Origin: Streptomyces ochraceiscleroticus
GTDB taxonomy: Bacteria > Actinomycetota > Actinomycetes > Streptomycetales > Streptomycetaceae
Length of the DNA stretch: 64,000 bases
NCBI RefSeq assembly: GCF_000720485.1
Contig: NZ_JOAX01000038.1
Span: forward strand, 1-64,000
Direction of reading: 5' to 3'
The translations under genes were made by a program, and so were the position numbers. Shown here piece after piece: positions 16,533 to 26,057 of the stretch. Each line of letters opens with the position of its first letter. The stretch's first letter is position 1. The notes beneath the pieces are model-generated. The model had not been told where the DNA came from. It made no database searches and saw nothing but the letters and a program-made list of their open reading frames with translations.

Positions 16533-17306
16533 TCACCCCGACCGGCGTCGCCGGATCGTCTTCCCCAGCCAGATCAGTGGGTCGTACTTGCGGTCCGCCG
16601 CACGCTCCTTGAGCGGGATCAGTGCGTTGTCCGTGATGCGGATGTTCTCGGGGCAGACCTCGGTGCAGCACTTGGTGATGTTGCAGTAGCCCAGGCCGTG
16701 GTCGTCCTGGGCGGTGCTCTTGCGGTCCAGGCCCACCTCGGACGCGGCGTCCAGCGGGTGCATGTCCAGTTCGGCGACGCGCATCAGGAAGCGGGGGCCC
16801 GCGAACGCCTCCTTGTTCTCCTCGTGGTCGCGGACGACATGGCAGGTGTCCTGGCAGAGGAAGCACTCGATGCACTTCCGGAACTCCTGCGAGCGCCCCA
16901 CGTCCTCCTGCCGCATCCGGTACTCGCCGGGCTTGAGGTCGGCGGGCGGTACGAAGGAGGGCACCTCGCGGGCCTTGGCGTAGTTGAAGGAGACGTCCGT
17001 GACCAGGTCGCGGACGACGGGGAAGGCCCGCATCGGGGTGACCGTGACGGTCTCCGCACGGTCGAAGACGGACATCCGCGTCATGCACATCAGCCGCGGC
17101 CGGCCGTTGATCTCCGCGCTGCACGAGCCGCACTTGCCGGCCTTGCAGTTCCAGCGCACGGCCAGGTCCGGCGCCTGGGTGGCCTGCAGCCGGTGGATGA
17201 TGTCCAGCACCACCTCGCCCTCGTTCACCTCGACGGTGAAGTCGCCGAGGCTGCCGCCCGCCGCGTCCCCCCGCCACACCCTGAAGTGCGCGTCGTACGA
17301 ACTCAC
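16533..17306 (-). CDS. sdhB: Succinate dehydrogenase/fumarate reductase iron-sulfur subunit
   Basis: The 257-residue iron-sulfur subunit has the [2Fe-2S] ligands in WNCKAGKCGSC and a further cysteine in RPRLMC, and two C-terminal cluster motifs, CIECFLCQDTC and CNITKCCTEVCP. It passes electrons from the flavoprotein to the membrane anchor and quinone. The GTG at 17306 overlaps the stop of the flavoprotein gene (GTGA), so the two are coupled. It is the last gene of a three-gene operon in the order anchor, flavoprotein, iron-sulfur, the Sdh1 arrangement of mycobacteria (Rv0249c-Rv0247c, from memory). It is convergent with the phosphatase gene. Confidence 0.92.
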   Translation of the reverse strand: MSSYDAHFRVWRGDAAGGSLGDFTVEVNEGEVVLDIIHRLQATQAPDLAVRWNCKAGKCGSCSAEINGRPRLMCMTRMSVFDRAETVTVTPMRAFPVVRDLVTDVSFNYAKAREVPSFVPPADLKPGEYRMRQEDVGRSQEFRKCIECFLCQDTCHVVRDHEENKEAFAGPRFLMRVAELDMHPLDAASEVGLDRKSTAQDDHGLGYCNITKCCTEVCPENIRITDNALIPLKERAADRKYDPLIWLGKTIRRRRSG

Positions 17307-19264
17307 GAGCTCAGCTCCTCGTCCGTCAGGTACTTCGCCAGTTCGTCCCGCTCGAACAGCTCCAGCAGGTCGGCGCGGATCGCCGGCGTCTCCCGCCGTT
17401 CCAGCCGGATGTGGGCGAGCGCCGGATCCTCGGGGAGCCCCGGGCGGCCGTCGTTCGTGGCCAGTCGGCACAGCAGGTTGACGCGGCGCCAGCGGCGGTC
17501 CATCTCCGGGTGGTCGTCGCGGGTGTGGCCGCCGCGGCTCTCCCGGCGCTCCAGCGCGGCCCGCGCCACGCACTCGCTGACCAGCAGCATGTTCCGCAGG
17601 TCGATGGAGAGGTGCCAGCCGGGGTTGTACTGCCGGTGGCCCTCCACCCCGGCCCGCCGCGCCCGCACCCGCAGGTCCGCCAGCTTGTCCAGCGCCTGCT
17701 CCATCTCCGGCTGCCGCCGGATGATGCCCACCAGGTCGTTCATCGCCTGCTGGAGCTCCTGGTGGAGCGTGTACGGATTCTCCGCCGGGCCCCCGGTGTG
17801 CAGCGGGTCGGCGCCCTCCGCGCTGAACGGCCGCAGCGCCTCCGCCTCGGCCGCCTCGATCTCCCGCGGGTCCACGGCGGGCCGCTCGCCGCTCACCAGC
17901 GCCGCGGCGTACTCCGCCGCGTACAGCCCGGCCCGCCGCCCGAAGACCAGCAGGTCGGAGAGGGAGTTGCCGCCGAGCCGGTTGGAGCCGTGCATACCGC
18001 CGGCCACCTCGCCCGCGGCGAACAGCCCGGGCACGCCGGCCGCCGCCGCGGTGTCCGGGTCGACGTCCACGCCGCCCATCACGTAGTGGCAGGTCGGCCC
18101 GACCTCCATCGCCTCGGCCGTGATGTCCACGTCCGCCAGTTCCTTGAACTGGTGGTGCATGGAGGGCAGCCGGCGGCGGATCACCTCGGCGGGCATCCGC
18201 GTGGAGACGTCCAGGAAGACGCCGCCGTGCGGGGAGCCACGGCCCGCCTTGACCTCGGAGTTGATGGCCCGCGCGACCTCGTCGCGGGGCAGCAGCTCGG
18301 GCGGCCGGCGGTTGTTGTCCGGGTCCTCGTACCAGCGGTCGCCCTCGTCCTCGGACTGCGCGTACTTCTCCTTGAAGACGTCCGGGACGTAGTCGAACAT
18401 GAAGCGCTTGCCGTCGCTGTTGCGCAGCACGCCGCCGTCGCCGCGCACGGACTCGGTGACGAGGATGCCCTTCACCGACGGCGGCCAGACCATGCCGGTC
18501 GGGTGGAACTGCACGAACTCCATGTTCACCAGCGGTGCCCCGGCGAGCAGCGCGAGGGCGTGGCCGTCGCCGGTGTACTCCCAGGAGTTCGAGGTGACCT
18601 TGAAGGACTTGCCGATGCCGCCGGTGGCGAGGACGACGGCCGGGGCCTCCAGGACGAAGAAGCGGCCGGACTCGCGCTCGTAACAGAACGCTCCCGCGAC
18701 CCGGCCGTCCTGCTTGAGGCTGTGTTCTTTCAAGATCCGGGTGACCGTGCACTCCTGGAACACCTTCAGGCGCGCGTCGTACGTGCCGAACTCCCGCTCG
18801 TCCTCCTGCTGCAGGGAGACGATCTTCTGCTGGAGGGTGCGGATCAGCTCCAGGCCCGTACGGTCGCCGACGTGCGCGAGGCGCGGGTACTCGTGCCCGC
18901 CGAAGTTGCGCTGCGAGATCCGCCCGTCCGGCGTGCGGTCGAAGAGCGCGCCCCAGGTCTCCAGCTCCCAGACCCGGTCCGGGGCCTCGCGCGCGTGCAG
19001 CTCGGCCATCCGCCAGTGGTTCAGGAACTTGCCCCCGCGCATGGTGTCGCGGAAATGGACCTTCCAGTTGTCGCCCTCGTTGACGTTCCCCATGCTGGCC
19101 GCGATGCCGCCCTCGGCCATGACCGTATGGGCCTTGCCGAAGAGCGACTTGCAGATCACCGCCGTCCGCATGCCCTGCTCGCGGGCCTCGATGGCGGCCC
19201 GCAGCCCGGCGCCGCCCGCGCCCACCACGACCACGTCCCAGCCCTGCCGTTCGACTTGCGTCAT
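17303..19264 (-). CDS. sdhA: Succinate dehydrogenase/fumarate reductase flavoprotein subunit
   Basis: The 653-residue flavoprotein has the FAD-binding GAGGAGLRAA (about residues 17-26), the AHTVMAEGG segment whose histidine normally binds FAD covalently, the active-site region QFHPTG, and HGSNRLGGNSLSD. It oxidises succinate to fumarate at the inner face of the membrane. The ATG at 19264 is preferred because AGGAAGG precedes it by 11 bases; the in-frame GTG at 19276 abuts that site. It starts 25 bases after the anchor gene stop and is coupled to sdhB. Sequence alone does not tell succinate oxidation from fumarate reduction. Confidence 0.92.
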   Translation of the reverse strand: MTQVERQGWDVVVVGAGGAGLRAAIEAREQGMRTAVICKSLFGKAHTVMAEGGIAASMGNVNEGDNWKVHFRDTMRGGKFLNHWRMAELHAREAPDRVWELETWGALFDRTPDGRISQRNFGGHEYPRLAHVGDRTGLELIRTLQQKIVSLQQEDEREFGTYDARLKVFQECTVTRILKEHSLKQDGRVAGAFCYERESGRFFVLEAPAVVLATGGIGKSFKVTSNSWEYTGDGHALALLAGAPLVNMEFVQFHPTGMVWPPSVKGILVTESVRGDGGVLRNSDGKRFMFDYVPDVFKEKYAQSEDEGDRWYEDPDNNRRPPELLPRDEVARAINSEVKAGRGSPHGGVFLDVSTRMPAEVIRRRLPSMHHQFKELADVDITAEAMEVGPTCHYVMGGVDVDPDTAAAAGVPGLFAAGEVAGGMHGSNRLGGNSLSDLLVFGRRAGLYAAEYAAALVSGERPAVDPREIEAAEAEALRPFSAEGADPLHTGGPAENPYTLHQELQQAMNDLVGIIRRQPEMEQALDKLADLRVRARRAGVEGHRQYNPGWHLSIDLRNMLLVSECVARAALERRESRGGHTRDDHPEMDRRWRRVNLLCRLATNDGRPGLPEDPALAHIRLERRETPAIRADLLELFERDELAKYLTDEELSS

Positions 19265-19289
19265 GAAAGTGCGCACCTTCCTGGAAGCT

Positions 19290-20117
19290 CTAGAAGAACC
19301 GCGGATCGTCGAAGGCCCCGACGGACAGCAGGTAGACGTAGAAGTCGGCGGCGGCCACGCTGATCAGCGAGGCCCAGGCGAGTACCGCGTGCCGGGCGTT
19401 GAGCTTCCCGACCCAGCCCCACAGCCGGTACCGCACCGGATGCTTGGAGAAGTGCTTCAGGCGGCCGCCGACGATGTGCCGGCAGGAGTGGCAGGAGAGG
19501 GTGTACGCCCAGATCAGCACGATGTTGACGAGGAAGACCAGGCTGCCCAGGCCCATATGGCCCCAGGCGTAGCTCTCGTCGCGGAAGGCGAGGACGGTGT
19601 CGTACGTCAGCACGCCCGCGACCAGCAGCGCGGCGTAGAAGAAGTACCGGTGGATGTTCTGCAGGATCAGCGGGAAGCGGGTCTCGCCGCTGTAGCTCTT
19701 GTGCGGCTCGGCGACCGCGCAGGCCGGCGGCGAGGCCCAGAAGCCGCGGTAGTACGCCTTGCGGTAGTAGTAGCAGGTCAGCCGGAAGCCCAGCGGGAAG
19801 ATCAGGATCAGCAGCGCGGGGGACAGGCCCCACCAGCTACCGAAGATCTCCCAGTTGGGGCCTGCGCGCATCGTCTCGCAGTTCTCCGCGAGGCAGGGGG
19901 AGTAGAACGGCGAGACGTAGGGCGCGTGGTAGTAGTCGGCGTTCGCGAACGCCCGCCACGTCGAGTACACGACGAACGCGAGCAGTCCGGCCGCGGTGCT
20001 CGCCGGGTACAGCCACCAGCGCTCGGTGCGCAGGTGACGGGCGGGGATGGCGGCGCGAGCGGGGCCGTGCACCCCGCTCGCGCCGGTCGTGGATGAGGGT
20101 TCTGTGCCTGTGGCCAA
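19290..20117 (-). CDS. Succinate dehydrogenase membrane anchor subunit (Sdh1 type)
   Basis: The 275-residue protein has five hydrophobic segments (about residues 35-58, 95-115, 145-168, 180-201 and 240-262) and histidines in NIHRYFF and CHSCRHIVGG that could bind haem or a cluster. It is unlike the short SdhC/SdhD pair of Sdh2 and fits the single large anchor of actinobacterial Sdh1. It should hold the catalytic subunits on the cytoplasmic membrane and reduce menaquinone. It heads the anchor-flavoprotein-FeS operon. The first 30 residues are disordered. Many databases call it hypothetical. Confidence 0.75.
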   Translation of the reverse strand: MATGTEPSSTTGASGVHGPARAAIPARHLRTERWWLYPASTAAGLLAFVVYSTWRAFANADYYHAPYVSPFYSPCLAENCETMRAGPNWEIFGSWWGLSPALLILIFPLGFRLTCYYYRKAYYRGFWASPPACAVAEPHKSYSGETRFPLILQNIHRYFFYAALLVAGVLTYDTVLAFRDESYAWGHMGLGSLVFLVNIVLIWAYTLSCHSCRHIVGGRLKHFSKHPVRYRLWGWVGKLNARHAVLAWASLISVAAADFYVYLLSVGAFDDPRFF

Positions 20118-20180
20118 CGTCGGTCTCCGTGAGCGGGGGGTGACGGACTGAAGGGGGGCGTCCGGGGGGGCGGCCGGCCG

Positions 20181-20492
20181 CTACGGCGCGCGGCGGTCGC
20201 GGGCGCCCAGTCCCTCGTCCTCGGCGTCGGTCCACAGGGAGGCGTCGTAGGGGGCGTCCGGGATGGTCACCATGTCGGACACCGCGCGCCCCGCGGTCGG
20301 CACCGGCCGGTCGCCGGCATCGGGCGCGGCCTGAGCACGCAGCAGTTCGAGACTCTCGCGCAGATGCTCGGTGTCGCTGCGGACCCGGCGTATCTCCAGC
20401 CCGCCGCCGACCCGCTGTTCCAGGCGTCCCACCGAGCGGACCAGGTCGTCCAGGCTGCGCTGCACAGCCGTCAGATCATCGTGCAAGGACAT
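20181..20492 (-). CDS. Small coiled-coil hypothetical protein upstream of the sdh operon
   Basis: The 103-residue protein starts MSLHDDLTAVQRSLDDLVRS and has heptad-like leucine/valine spacing over residues 5-55, predicting a coiled coil. The C-terminal half is acidic and disordered. There is no signal or membrane segment. A GAGGG site lies 6 bases before the ATG, supporting translation. It precedes the Sdh anchor gene by 63 bases on the same strand and is likely the first gene of that transcript. I do not recognise a domain; a role with the dehydrogenase is only suggested by position. Confidence 0.65.
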   Translation of the reverse strand: MSLHDDLTAVQRSLDDLVRSVGRLEQRVGGGLEIRRVRSDTEHLRESLELLRAQAAPDAGDRPVPTAGRAVSDMVTIPDAPYDASLWTDAEDEGLGARDRRAP

Positions 20493-20800
20493 GACGAGCC
20501 CTCACTTCCGAGGGTGCGGTCGGCAATCTCATGCGCCTGCGAGTGTCGCGCGTCACAGTCGCGGTTGGGAAGGGATTCGCCGGTATTCCGGGTCACGATG
20601 GCGCATAGGGGGGCGTGACCGGTCGTACCGGAACGCGTTGGGCCGGGCGGGTGGCCTTGGGGAGTACGCCCGCCGTGTCGCCGGGCCGCGCGGCGCGCCG
20701 TCGTTTTGAGTGGACGGGCCATAGATGTGATGAGCCGCAAAGTCGGCCGAATGTGATCAGCGGCGGCGCCGCCGCGCGGGCGAGCCCGGAGGTAACAGTG
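20493..20800. other. Intergenic region between divergent sdh operon and LpqW-like gene
   Basis: About 308 bases without a convincing gene. It should hold divergent promoters. A good ribosome site (GGAGGT, 20788-20793) closes it on the right. I see no strong repeat or hairpin. Confidence 0.45.
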
Positions 20801-23533
20801 ATGACCGACGACGTCGGACCGCAGGGCGCGAACGGCGGCCGGACGGCGGGCCGCGGGCGCCGCCGGGTCGCGCTCCTCACCGCGGGCGCGCTGCTCCCGC
20901 TGCCCGTACTGGCCGGCTGCAGCGGCGACGAGCCGCGGCCCGCCGGCGCCGGCAGCCAGGACATCGCCCCGGCCGCCCCGGCGACGCTGCGCGACGGCGG
21001 CACGGTGCGCTGGGCCGTGGACGAGCTCCCCCGTACCTTCAACGCCTTCCAGGCGGACGCCGGCGAGAGCACGGACACGGTGGCGGGCGCCGTGCTGCCC
21101 GCGCTGTTCACCCTGGACGCCGACGGCGTACCGCAGCGCAACCCGGACTACCTCAAGGCCGCCGAGGTCACCCAGCGCGAGCCGAAGCAGGTCGTGCGGT
21201 ACGCCCTGAACCCCGCGGCGCGCTGGAGCGACGGCCGGAAGGTCTCGGCGGCCGACTTCGCCGCCCAGTGGAAGGCGCTGCGCGGCAGGAACGCCGCGTA
21301 CTGGACGGCGCGCAACGCCGGCTACGACCGCATCGAGAAGGTCGAACCGGGCGACGGTTCCGGCGAGGTCCGGGTGACCTTCGACCGCCCGTACGCCGAC
21401 TGGCAGTCGCTCTTCACGCCGCTGTACCCGAAGAGCGTCATGGGCAGCCCGGCGGCGTTCAACGACGGCGCGCGCAAGAAGCTCGCGAGCAGCGCCGGGC
21501 CGTTCCGGGTGCGGGAGCGGGACGCCCGCGCCGGCACGGTCACCCTCGTACGGAACGCGGAGTGGTGGGGCGGCCGGGCCCGGCTGAAGAAGATCGTGCT
21601 GACCGAGCTGCCCGTCACGAAGCGGCCCGCCGCGCTGGCCAAGGGGAAGATCGACGTCGCGGAGATCGACCGTGGCACGGCCAAGGAGCTGACCACGGCG
21701 GGCGGCGGGAACCAGCAGGCCGCCGTCGGGGACGACGCGCCGCGCGGCGCCGTCTCCGCCGACGCGCTGCGCCACCAGGCACTGGCCCGCGGCACCGACG
21801 CCGAGCGCACGGCGGAGCAGAAGCACCGCAAGGAGGCAGCGGCCGCCGCCGAGCGCCGCGCACACCTGCGCGGCTACACCGTCCACCGCGCCCTCTCTCC
21901 GTCCTTCACACAGCTCGCCCTCAACGGCAGCACCGGGCCGCTCACCGACGAGCGGGTCCGCCGCGCGGTGGCCCGCGCCATCGACCGCGGCACGCTGGCC
22001 AAGGAGGTACTGGGCCCGCTCGGGCTGCCCGCGGCGCCGGTCGGCAGCCATCTGCTGCTCGCCGGGCAGCCCGGGTACCGCGACAACAGCGGCGCGCTGG
22101 GCGGCCAGGACACCGGGGCCGCGCAGGCGCTGCTGGCCGACGCGGGCTGGCGGATGCCGGAGGGCGGCGCCGAGGAGAAGACCGACGCACAGCCCGGCGA
22201 GCGCGAGGCACCGGAGCGGCGCAGCGCCGCGGAGGGCGGGCGGACGGACGGGGAGAACGGGCGGACGGACGACGGGAACGGGCAGCGAGCCGCCGGGCGC
22301 GAGGACGCCGGTGGCTCCGCCGGCGCCCGGCAGCCGCACGGCGGCCCCGCCCGCTCCGGTACCGACCGTCCGGCGGCGGCCGGCTTCCCCGCCGGTACCG
22401 CCCCCCTCTCCGCGCTGACCGGCGCCGGGTCCGCCGGGCTCCAGAGGGTGGCGCTGCTGCGGCAGAGCGCGGCGCTGTACGACGCGGCGGCGCGCGCCGG
22501 CCGGCGGCACGCCGCGGGGGACACCGGGTCGGCGGCGTACGCGTCGTACGAGCGGGCGAGCGGCCGGGCGGCGGACGCCTGGGACGCGGCCGACGTGCTC
22601 GCGGAGGCCGCACAGCAGCAGACCACCGCGCTCGCGGCCGGCGCCGGGCAGCCGGGCTGGGACGACACCAAGCCGGGCGCGGGCCGGGAGGTCGCGGGAA
22701 CGGGCCCGGCCGGCCCGCTCAGCGCCGTCCAGGCCCGGGAGGCCGCGGCCGCCGCCGAGCGGAACCGGCTGGCGGCCGCGACGGAGCGCGCGGACGGCGC
22801 CCCGGCGCGGGAGCGGCCGGCCGCCCAGGGCGGCGCCCAGGCCGGGAACGCGCCGGGCGCGGACGACGAGAAGAACAGCCACGGCGGCAAGGCCGACAAG
22901 GCCGACGAGGCAGGCATGGCCGACGAGGGCGCCAGGACCGGCAAGGGCGGCGGGCACGCGCACGGCAAGGACGACGCCGCTGCCCGCAAGAGCGCCGTCT
23001 TCGTGAAGAAGAACGGCCGGCCGCTCATGCTGCGCTTCGTCCTGCCCGACGGCCCCGGCACCGCGCAGCTCCGTACGGTCGCCGACCGGATCTCCGAAAT
23101 GCTGCGGAAGATCGGGGTACGGACGAGCGTCCAGAAGGTGGCCGACAAGAGCTACTTCGAGGACCACATCGCGTCCGGGGACTACGACCTGGCGCTCTAC
23201 TCCTGGCCCGGCAGCGCCTACCCGGCCACCGACGCCCGGCCCATCTACGCCAAGCCCCGGCCCGCCGCCGACGGCTCGCTGACCGTCGAGCATAACTACA
23301 CCCGGGTCGGCACCGACCGGATCGACCAGCTCTTCGACCAGGCGTCCGCCGAGCTCGACCCGGACGCGGCCCGGGACCTCGTGGCCCAGGCCGACCAGCG
23401 GATCTGGGCGGCTGCAGGATCGATCCCGCTGTACCGGCAGCCGCAGCTCGTCGCGGCCAGGTCCCAGCTCGCCAATGTGGGCGCTTTTGGCTTCGCATCG
23501 CCCGTGTATCAGGACATCGGCTACAAGAAATAG
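20801..23533 (+). CDS. LpqW-like lipoprotein of the peptide-binding (SBP_bac_5) family with large insertion
   Basis: The 910-residue lipoprotein has the lipobox LAGC (Cys40). Its N-terminal half (about 65-450) and C-terminal part (about 735-910) are the two lobes of an oligopeptide-type binding protein. About 280 low-complexity Ala/Gly/Arg/Glu/Asp-rich residues (452-730) split them, and a shorter charged insert lies near 300-360. No permease or ATPase genes adjoin it. Position next to typA matches LpqW of mycobacteria (Rv1166 beside bipA), a solute-binding relative that steers mannolipid synthesis rather than import, so a non-transport envelope role is plausible. ATG 20801 lies 7 bases after GGAGGT. 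Confidence 0.78.
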   Translation: MTDDVGPQGANGGRTAGRGRRRVALLTAGALLPLPVLAGCSGDEPRPAGAGSQDIAPAAPATLRDGGTVRWAVDELPRTFNAFQADAGESTDTVAGAVLPALFTLDADGVPQRNPDYLKAAEVTQREPKQVVRYALNPAARWSDGRKVSAADFAAQWKALRGRNAAYWTARNAGYDRIEKVEPGDGSGEVRVTFDRPYADWQSLFTPLYPKSVMGSPAAFNDGARKKLASSAGPFRVRERDARAGTVTLVRNAEWWGGRARLKKIVLTELPVTKRPAALAKGKIDVAEIDRGTAKELTTAGGGNQQAAVGDDAPRGAVSADALRHQALARGTDAERTAEQKHRKEAAAAAERRAHLRGYTVHRALSPSFTQLALNGSTGPLTDERVRRAVARAIDRGTLAKEVLGPLGLPAAPVGSHLLLAGQPGYRDNSGALGGQDTGAAQALLADAGWRMPEGGAEEKTDAQPGEREAPERRSAAEGGRTDGENGRTDDGNGQRAAGREDAGGSAGARQPHGGPARSGTDRPAAAGFPAGTAPLSALTGAGSAGLQRVALLRQSAALYDAAARAGRRHAAGDTGSAAYASYERASGRAADAWDAADVLAEAAQQQTTALAAGAGQPGWDDTKPGAGREVAGTGPAGPLSAVQAREAAAAAERNRLAAATERADGAPARERPAAQGGAQAGNAPGADDEKNSHGGKADKADEAGMADEGARTGKGGGHAHGKDDAAARKSAVFVKKNGRPLMLRFVLPDGPGTAQLRTVADRISEMLRKIGVRTSVQKVADKSYFEDHIASGDYDLALYSWPGSAYPATDARPIYAKPRPAADGSLTVEHNYTRVGTDRIDQLFDQASAELDPDAARDLVAQADQRIWAAAGSIPLYRQPQLVAARSQLANVGAFGFASPVYQDIGYKK

Positions 23534-23681
23534 CAGGTCAGCATGGGTGCGAGCGGGCTGGGGCGGCCGATGCCGCGCCAGCCCCGTACCATGGGATGAG
23601 GCCGTGGCGTCTGCATGCCCGGCGGGCGCGCGTGCCGGACCGTACGCGCCGTCAACCACAATTCCGGGAGAAGCGCCGCAA

Positions 23682-25589
23682 GTGCCCACGCGCCACGACA
23701 TTCGTAACGTCGCCATCGTCGCCCACGTCGACCACGGCAAGACCACCCTTGTCGACGCCATGCTCAAGCAGGCGGGAGCCTTCGCCGCGCACGCCGCCGA
23801 GAACCTCGACGAGCGCATGATGGACTCCAACGACCTGGAGCGTGAGAAGGGCATCACGATCCTCGCCAAGAACACGGCGGTGAAGTATCACCCCAAGGAC
23901 GGCGGGGACCCGATCACGATCAACATCATCGACACCCCCGGCCACGCCGACTTCGGCGGTGAGGTCGAGCGCGGTCTGTCGATGGTCGACGCGGTCGTCC
24001 TGCTGGTCGACGCCTCCGAGGGCCCGCTGCCGCAGACCCGCTTCGTGCTGCGCAAGGCGCTGGCCGCGAAGATGCCGGTCATCCTGTGCATCAACAAGAC
24101 CGACCGCCCCGACTCCCGGATCGCCGAGGTCGTCGACGAGACGTACGACCTGTTCCTGGACCTGGACGCGGACGAGGAGCAGATCGAGTTCCCGATCGTC
24201 TACGCCTGCGCCCGTGACGGCGTCGCGTCGCTGACCAAGCCGGAGGACGGCACCGTCCCGGCCGACAGCACGAACCTGGAGCCGTTCTTCACCACGCTGC
24301 TGGAGACCGTCCCGGCCCCCGAGTACGACGAGACCGCGCCGCTGCAGGCCCACGTCACCAACCTCGACGCGGACAACTTCCTCGGCCGTATCGCGCTGCT
24401 CCGCGTCGAGCAGGGCGAGCTGAAGAAGGGCCAGACCGTCGCGTGGATCAAGCGCGACGGCACCATCTCCAACGTCCGCATCACCGAGCTGATGATGACC
24501 GAGGCGCTGACCCGCAAGCCGGCCGAGGTGGCGGGCCCCGGTGACATCTGCGCCGTCGCCGGTATCCCCGACATCATGATCGGCGAGACGCTGGCCGACC
24601 CGGAGAACCCGATCGCGCTGCCGCTGATCACGGTCGACGAGCCCGCGATCTCGATGACCATCGGTACGAACACCTCGCCGCTGGTCGGCCGCGGCGGCAC
24701 GGGCAAGGGCGCGGACGCCAAGGCCGCGGTCAAGGACCGCAAGGTCACCGCCCGCCAGGTGAAGGACCGCCTGGAGCGCGAGCTGATCGGTAACGTCTCG
24801 CTGCGCGTGCTGGACACCGAGCGCCCCGACGCCTGGGAGGTGCAGGGCCGCGGTGAGCTGGCGCTGGCCATCCTGGTCGAGCAGATGCGCCGTGAGGGCT
24901 TCGAGATGACCATCGGCAAGCCGCAGGTGGTCACCAAGGAGGTCGACGGCAAGACCTACGAGCCGACCGAGCGCATGACCATCGACGTGCCCGAGGAGCA
25001 CATGGGCGCGGTCACGCAGCTCATGGGCGTTCGCAAGGGCCGGATGGACAACATGTCCAACCACGGCTCCGGCTGGGTCCGCATGGAGTTCATCGTGCCG
25101 TCCCGCGGTCTGATCGGCTTCCGTACGGAGTTCCTGACCAACACCCGCGGCACCGGCATCGCGCACTCGATCCACGAGGGCCACGAGCCCTGGTTCGGCA
25201 CGCTGACGACCCGTAACAACGGCTCCCTGGTCGCCGACCGCGCCGGTGTGGTCACCGCCTTCGCGATGACCAACCTCCAGGAGCGCGGTGTGCTCTTCAC
25301 CGAGCCCGGCACCGAGGTGTACGAGGGCATGATCGTCGGCGAGAACAGCCGCGCCGACGACATGGACGTCAACATCACCAAGGAGAAGAAGCTCACCAAC
25401 ATGCGCTCCTCCTCGGCCGATTCCTTCGAGGCGATCGTGCCGCCGCGCAAGCTCTCCCTGGAGCAGTCCCTGGAGTTCTGCCGCGACGACGAGTGCGTCG
25501 AGGTCACCCCGGAGGCCGTCCGCATCCGCAAGGTGAACCTGGACGCGCGTGAGCGCGCCCGCGCCGCCTCGCGCGCCAAGCACGGCTGA
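23682..25589 (+). CDS. typA: Translational GTPase TypA/BipA
   Basis: The 635-residue ribosome-associated GTPase has G1 AHVDHGKTT (about residues 14-22), the switch region EREKGITI, G3 DTPGHADF and G4 NKTD, followed by EF-G-like domains and the specific C-terminal domain ending in a basic tail (RASRAKHG). Length fits the family (about 610-640). BipA assists 50S assembly and stress and cold adaptation. The GTG at 23682 is chosen with GGGAG 11 bases upstream and the normal start sequence PTRHDIRNVAIVAHVD. It follows the LpqW-like gene on the same strand and ends at a strong hairpin. Confidence 0.95.
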   Translation: MPTRHDIRNVAIVAHVDHGKTTLVDAMLKQAGAFAAHAAENLDERMMDSNDLEREKGITILAKNTAVKYHPKDGGDPITINIIDTPGHADFGGEVERGLSMVDAVVLLVDASEGPLPQTRFVLRKALAAKMPVILCINKTDRPDSRIAEVVDETYDLFLDLDADEEQIEFPIVYACARDGVASLTKPEDGTVPADSTNLEPFFTTLLETVPAPEYDETAPLQAHVTNLDADNFLGRIALLRVEQGELKKGQTVAWIKRDGTISNVRITELMMTEALTRKPAEVAGPGDICAVAGIPDIMIGETLADPENPIALPLITVDEPAISMTIGTNTSPLVGRGGTGKGADAKAAVKDRKVTARQVKDRLERELIGNVSLRVLDTERPDAWEVQGRGELALAILVEQMRREGFEMTIGKPQVVTKEVDGKTYEPTERMTIDVPEEHMGAVTQLMGVRKGRMDNMSNHGSGWVRMEFIVPSRGLIGFRTEFLTNTRGTGIAHSIHEGHEPWFGTLTTRNNGSLVADRAGVVTAFAMTNLQERGVLFTEPGTEVYEGMIVGENSRADDMDVNITKEKKLTNMRSSSADSFEAIVPPRKLSLEQSLEFCRDDECVEVTPEAVRIRKVNLDARERARAASRAKHG

Positions 25590-25620
25590 CGGTCTTAAGG
25601 CCCCGCAGGCCGACTCCCCA

Positions 25621-25652
25621 GCGCCCCGCCGGACTTCTGTCCGGCGGGGCGC
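25621..25652. terminator. Strong terminator hairpin after typA
   Basis: GCGCCCCGCCGGAC (25621-25634) pairs perfectly with GTCCGGCGGGGCGC (25639-25652) around a TTCT loop, a 14-base-pair stem 31 bases past the typA stop. Confidence 0.9.
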
Positions 25653-26057
25653 TGTCGTATGCACGCTGTGTGACCATCCGGCCTCGCGTCCGCTATCGCA
25701 GCAGTGGTTGCCCCGTCAAGACGCCGATGGTCGTCCGCGACCCCCGCCGGGTGGCCGAATAGTGGACGGGCGGCGCCCTCCGGGCAGTTGGGGGTCCGAT
25801 TCCTTCCCGTCTGGATGGATTGGTTTGTCCGGTTTCCGGACGTAGATCTCCGGGATGTGATCAAACCGAGACCAGAGACTCGTGGCTTATGGGGCGAACG
25901 TGACTAAGGATGGGGGCATTGAGCTCGGGTCAATGGGTCACGCGCTGTGAAGGCGCCGACTCACGAGCATCGGGGGCTGGTCGCCGCGCTGCCAGGGGTG
26001 TCAGCGGACGGCCGGCTCCTTTCCATGTCAAGAATGGACTCATGAGGAGGCAGTCCC
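25653..26057 (+). other. Intergenic region with promoter of peptide-transporter cassette 1
   Basis: About 400 bases with no convincing gene. It is relatively AT-rich from 25790 to 25960 and must carry the cassette promoter; I could not fix a -35/-10 pair. AGGAGG (26045-26050) is the ribosome site of the binding-protein gene. Confidence 0.5.

Noticed and set aside
23652..25664. Minus-strand frame of 670 codons opposite typA
   Set aside because: Antisense shadow of a highly biased gene. No ribosome site or recognisable sequence.
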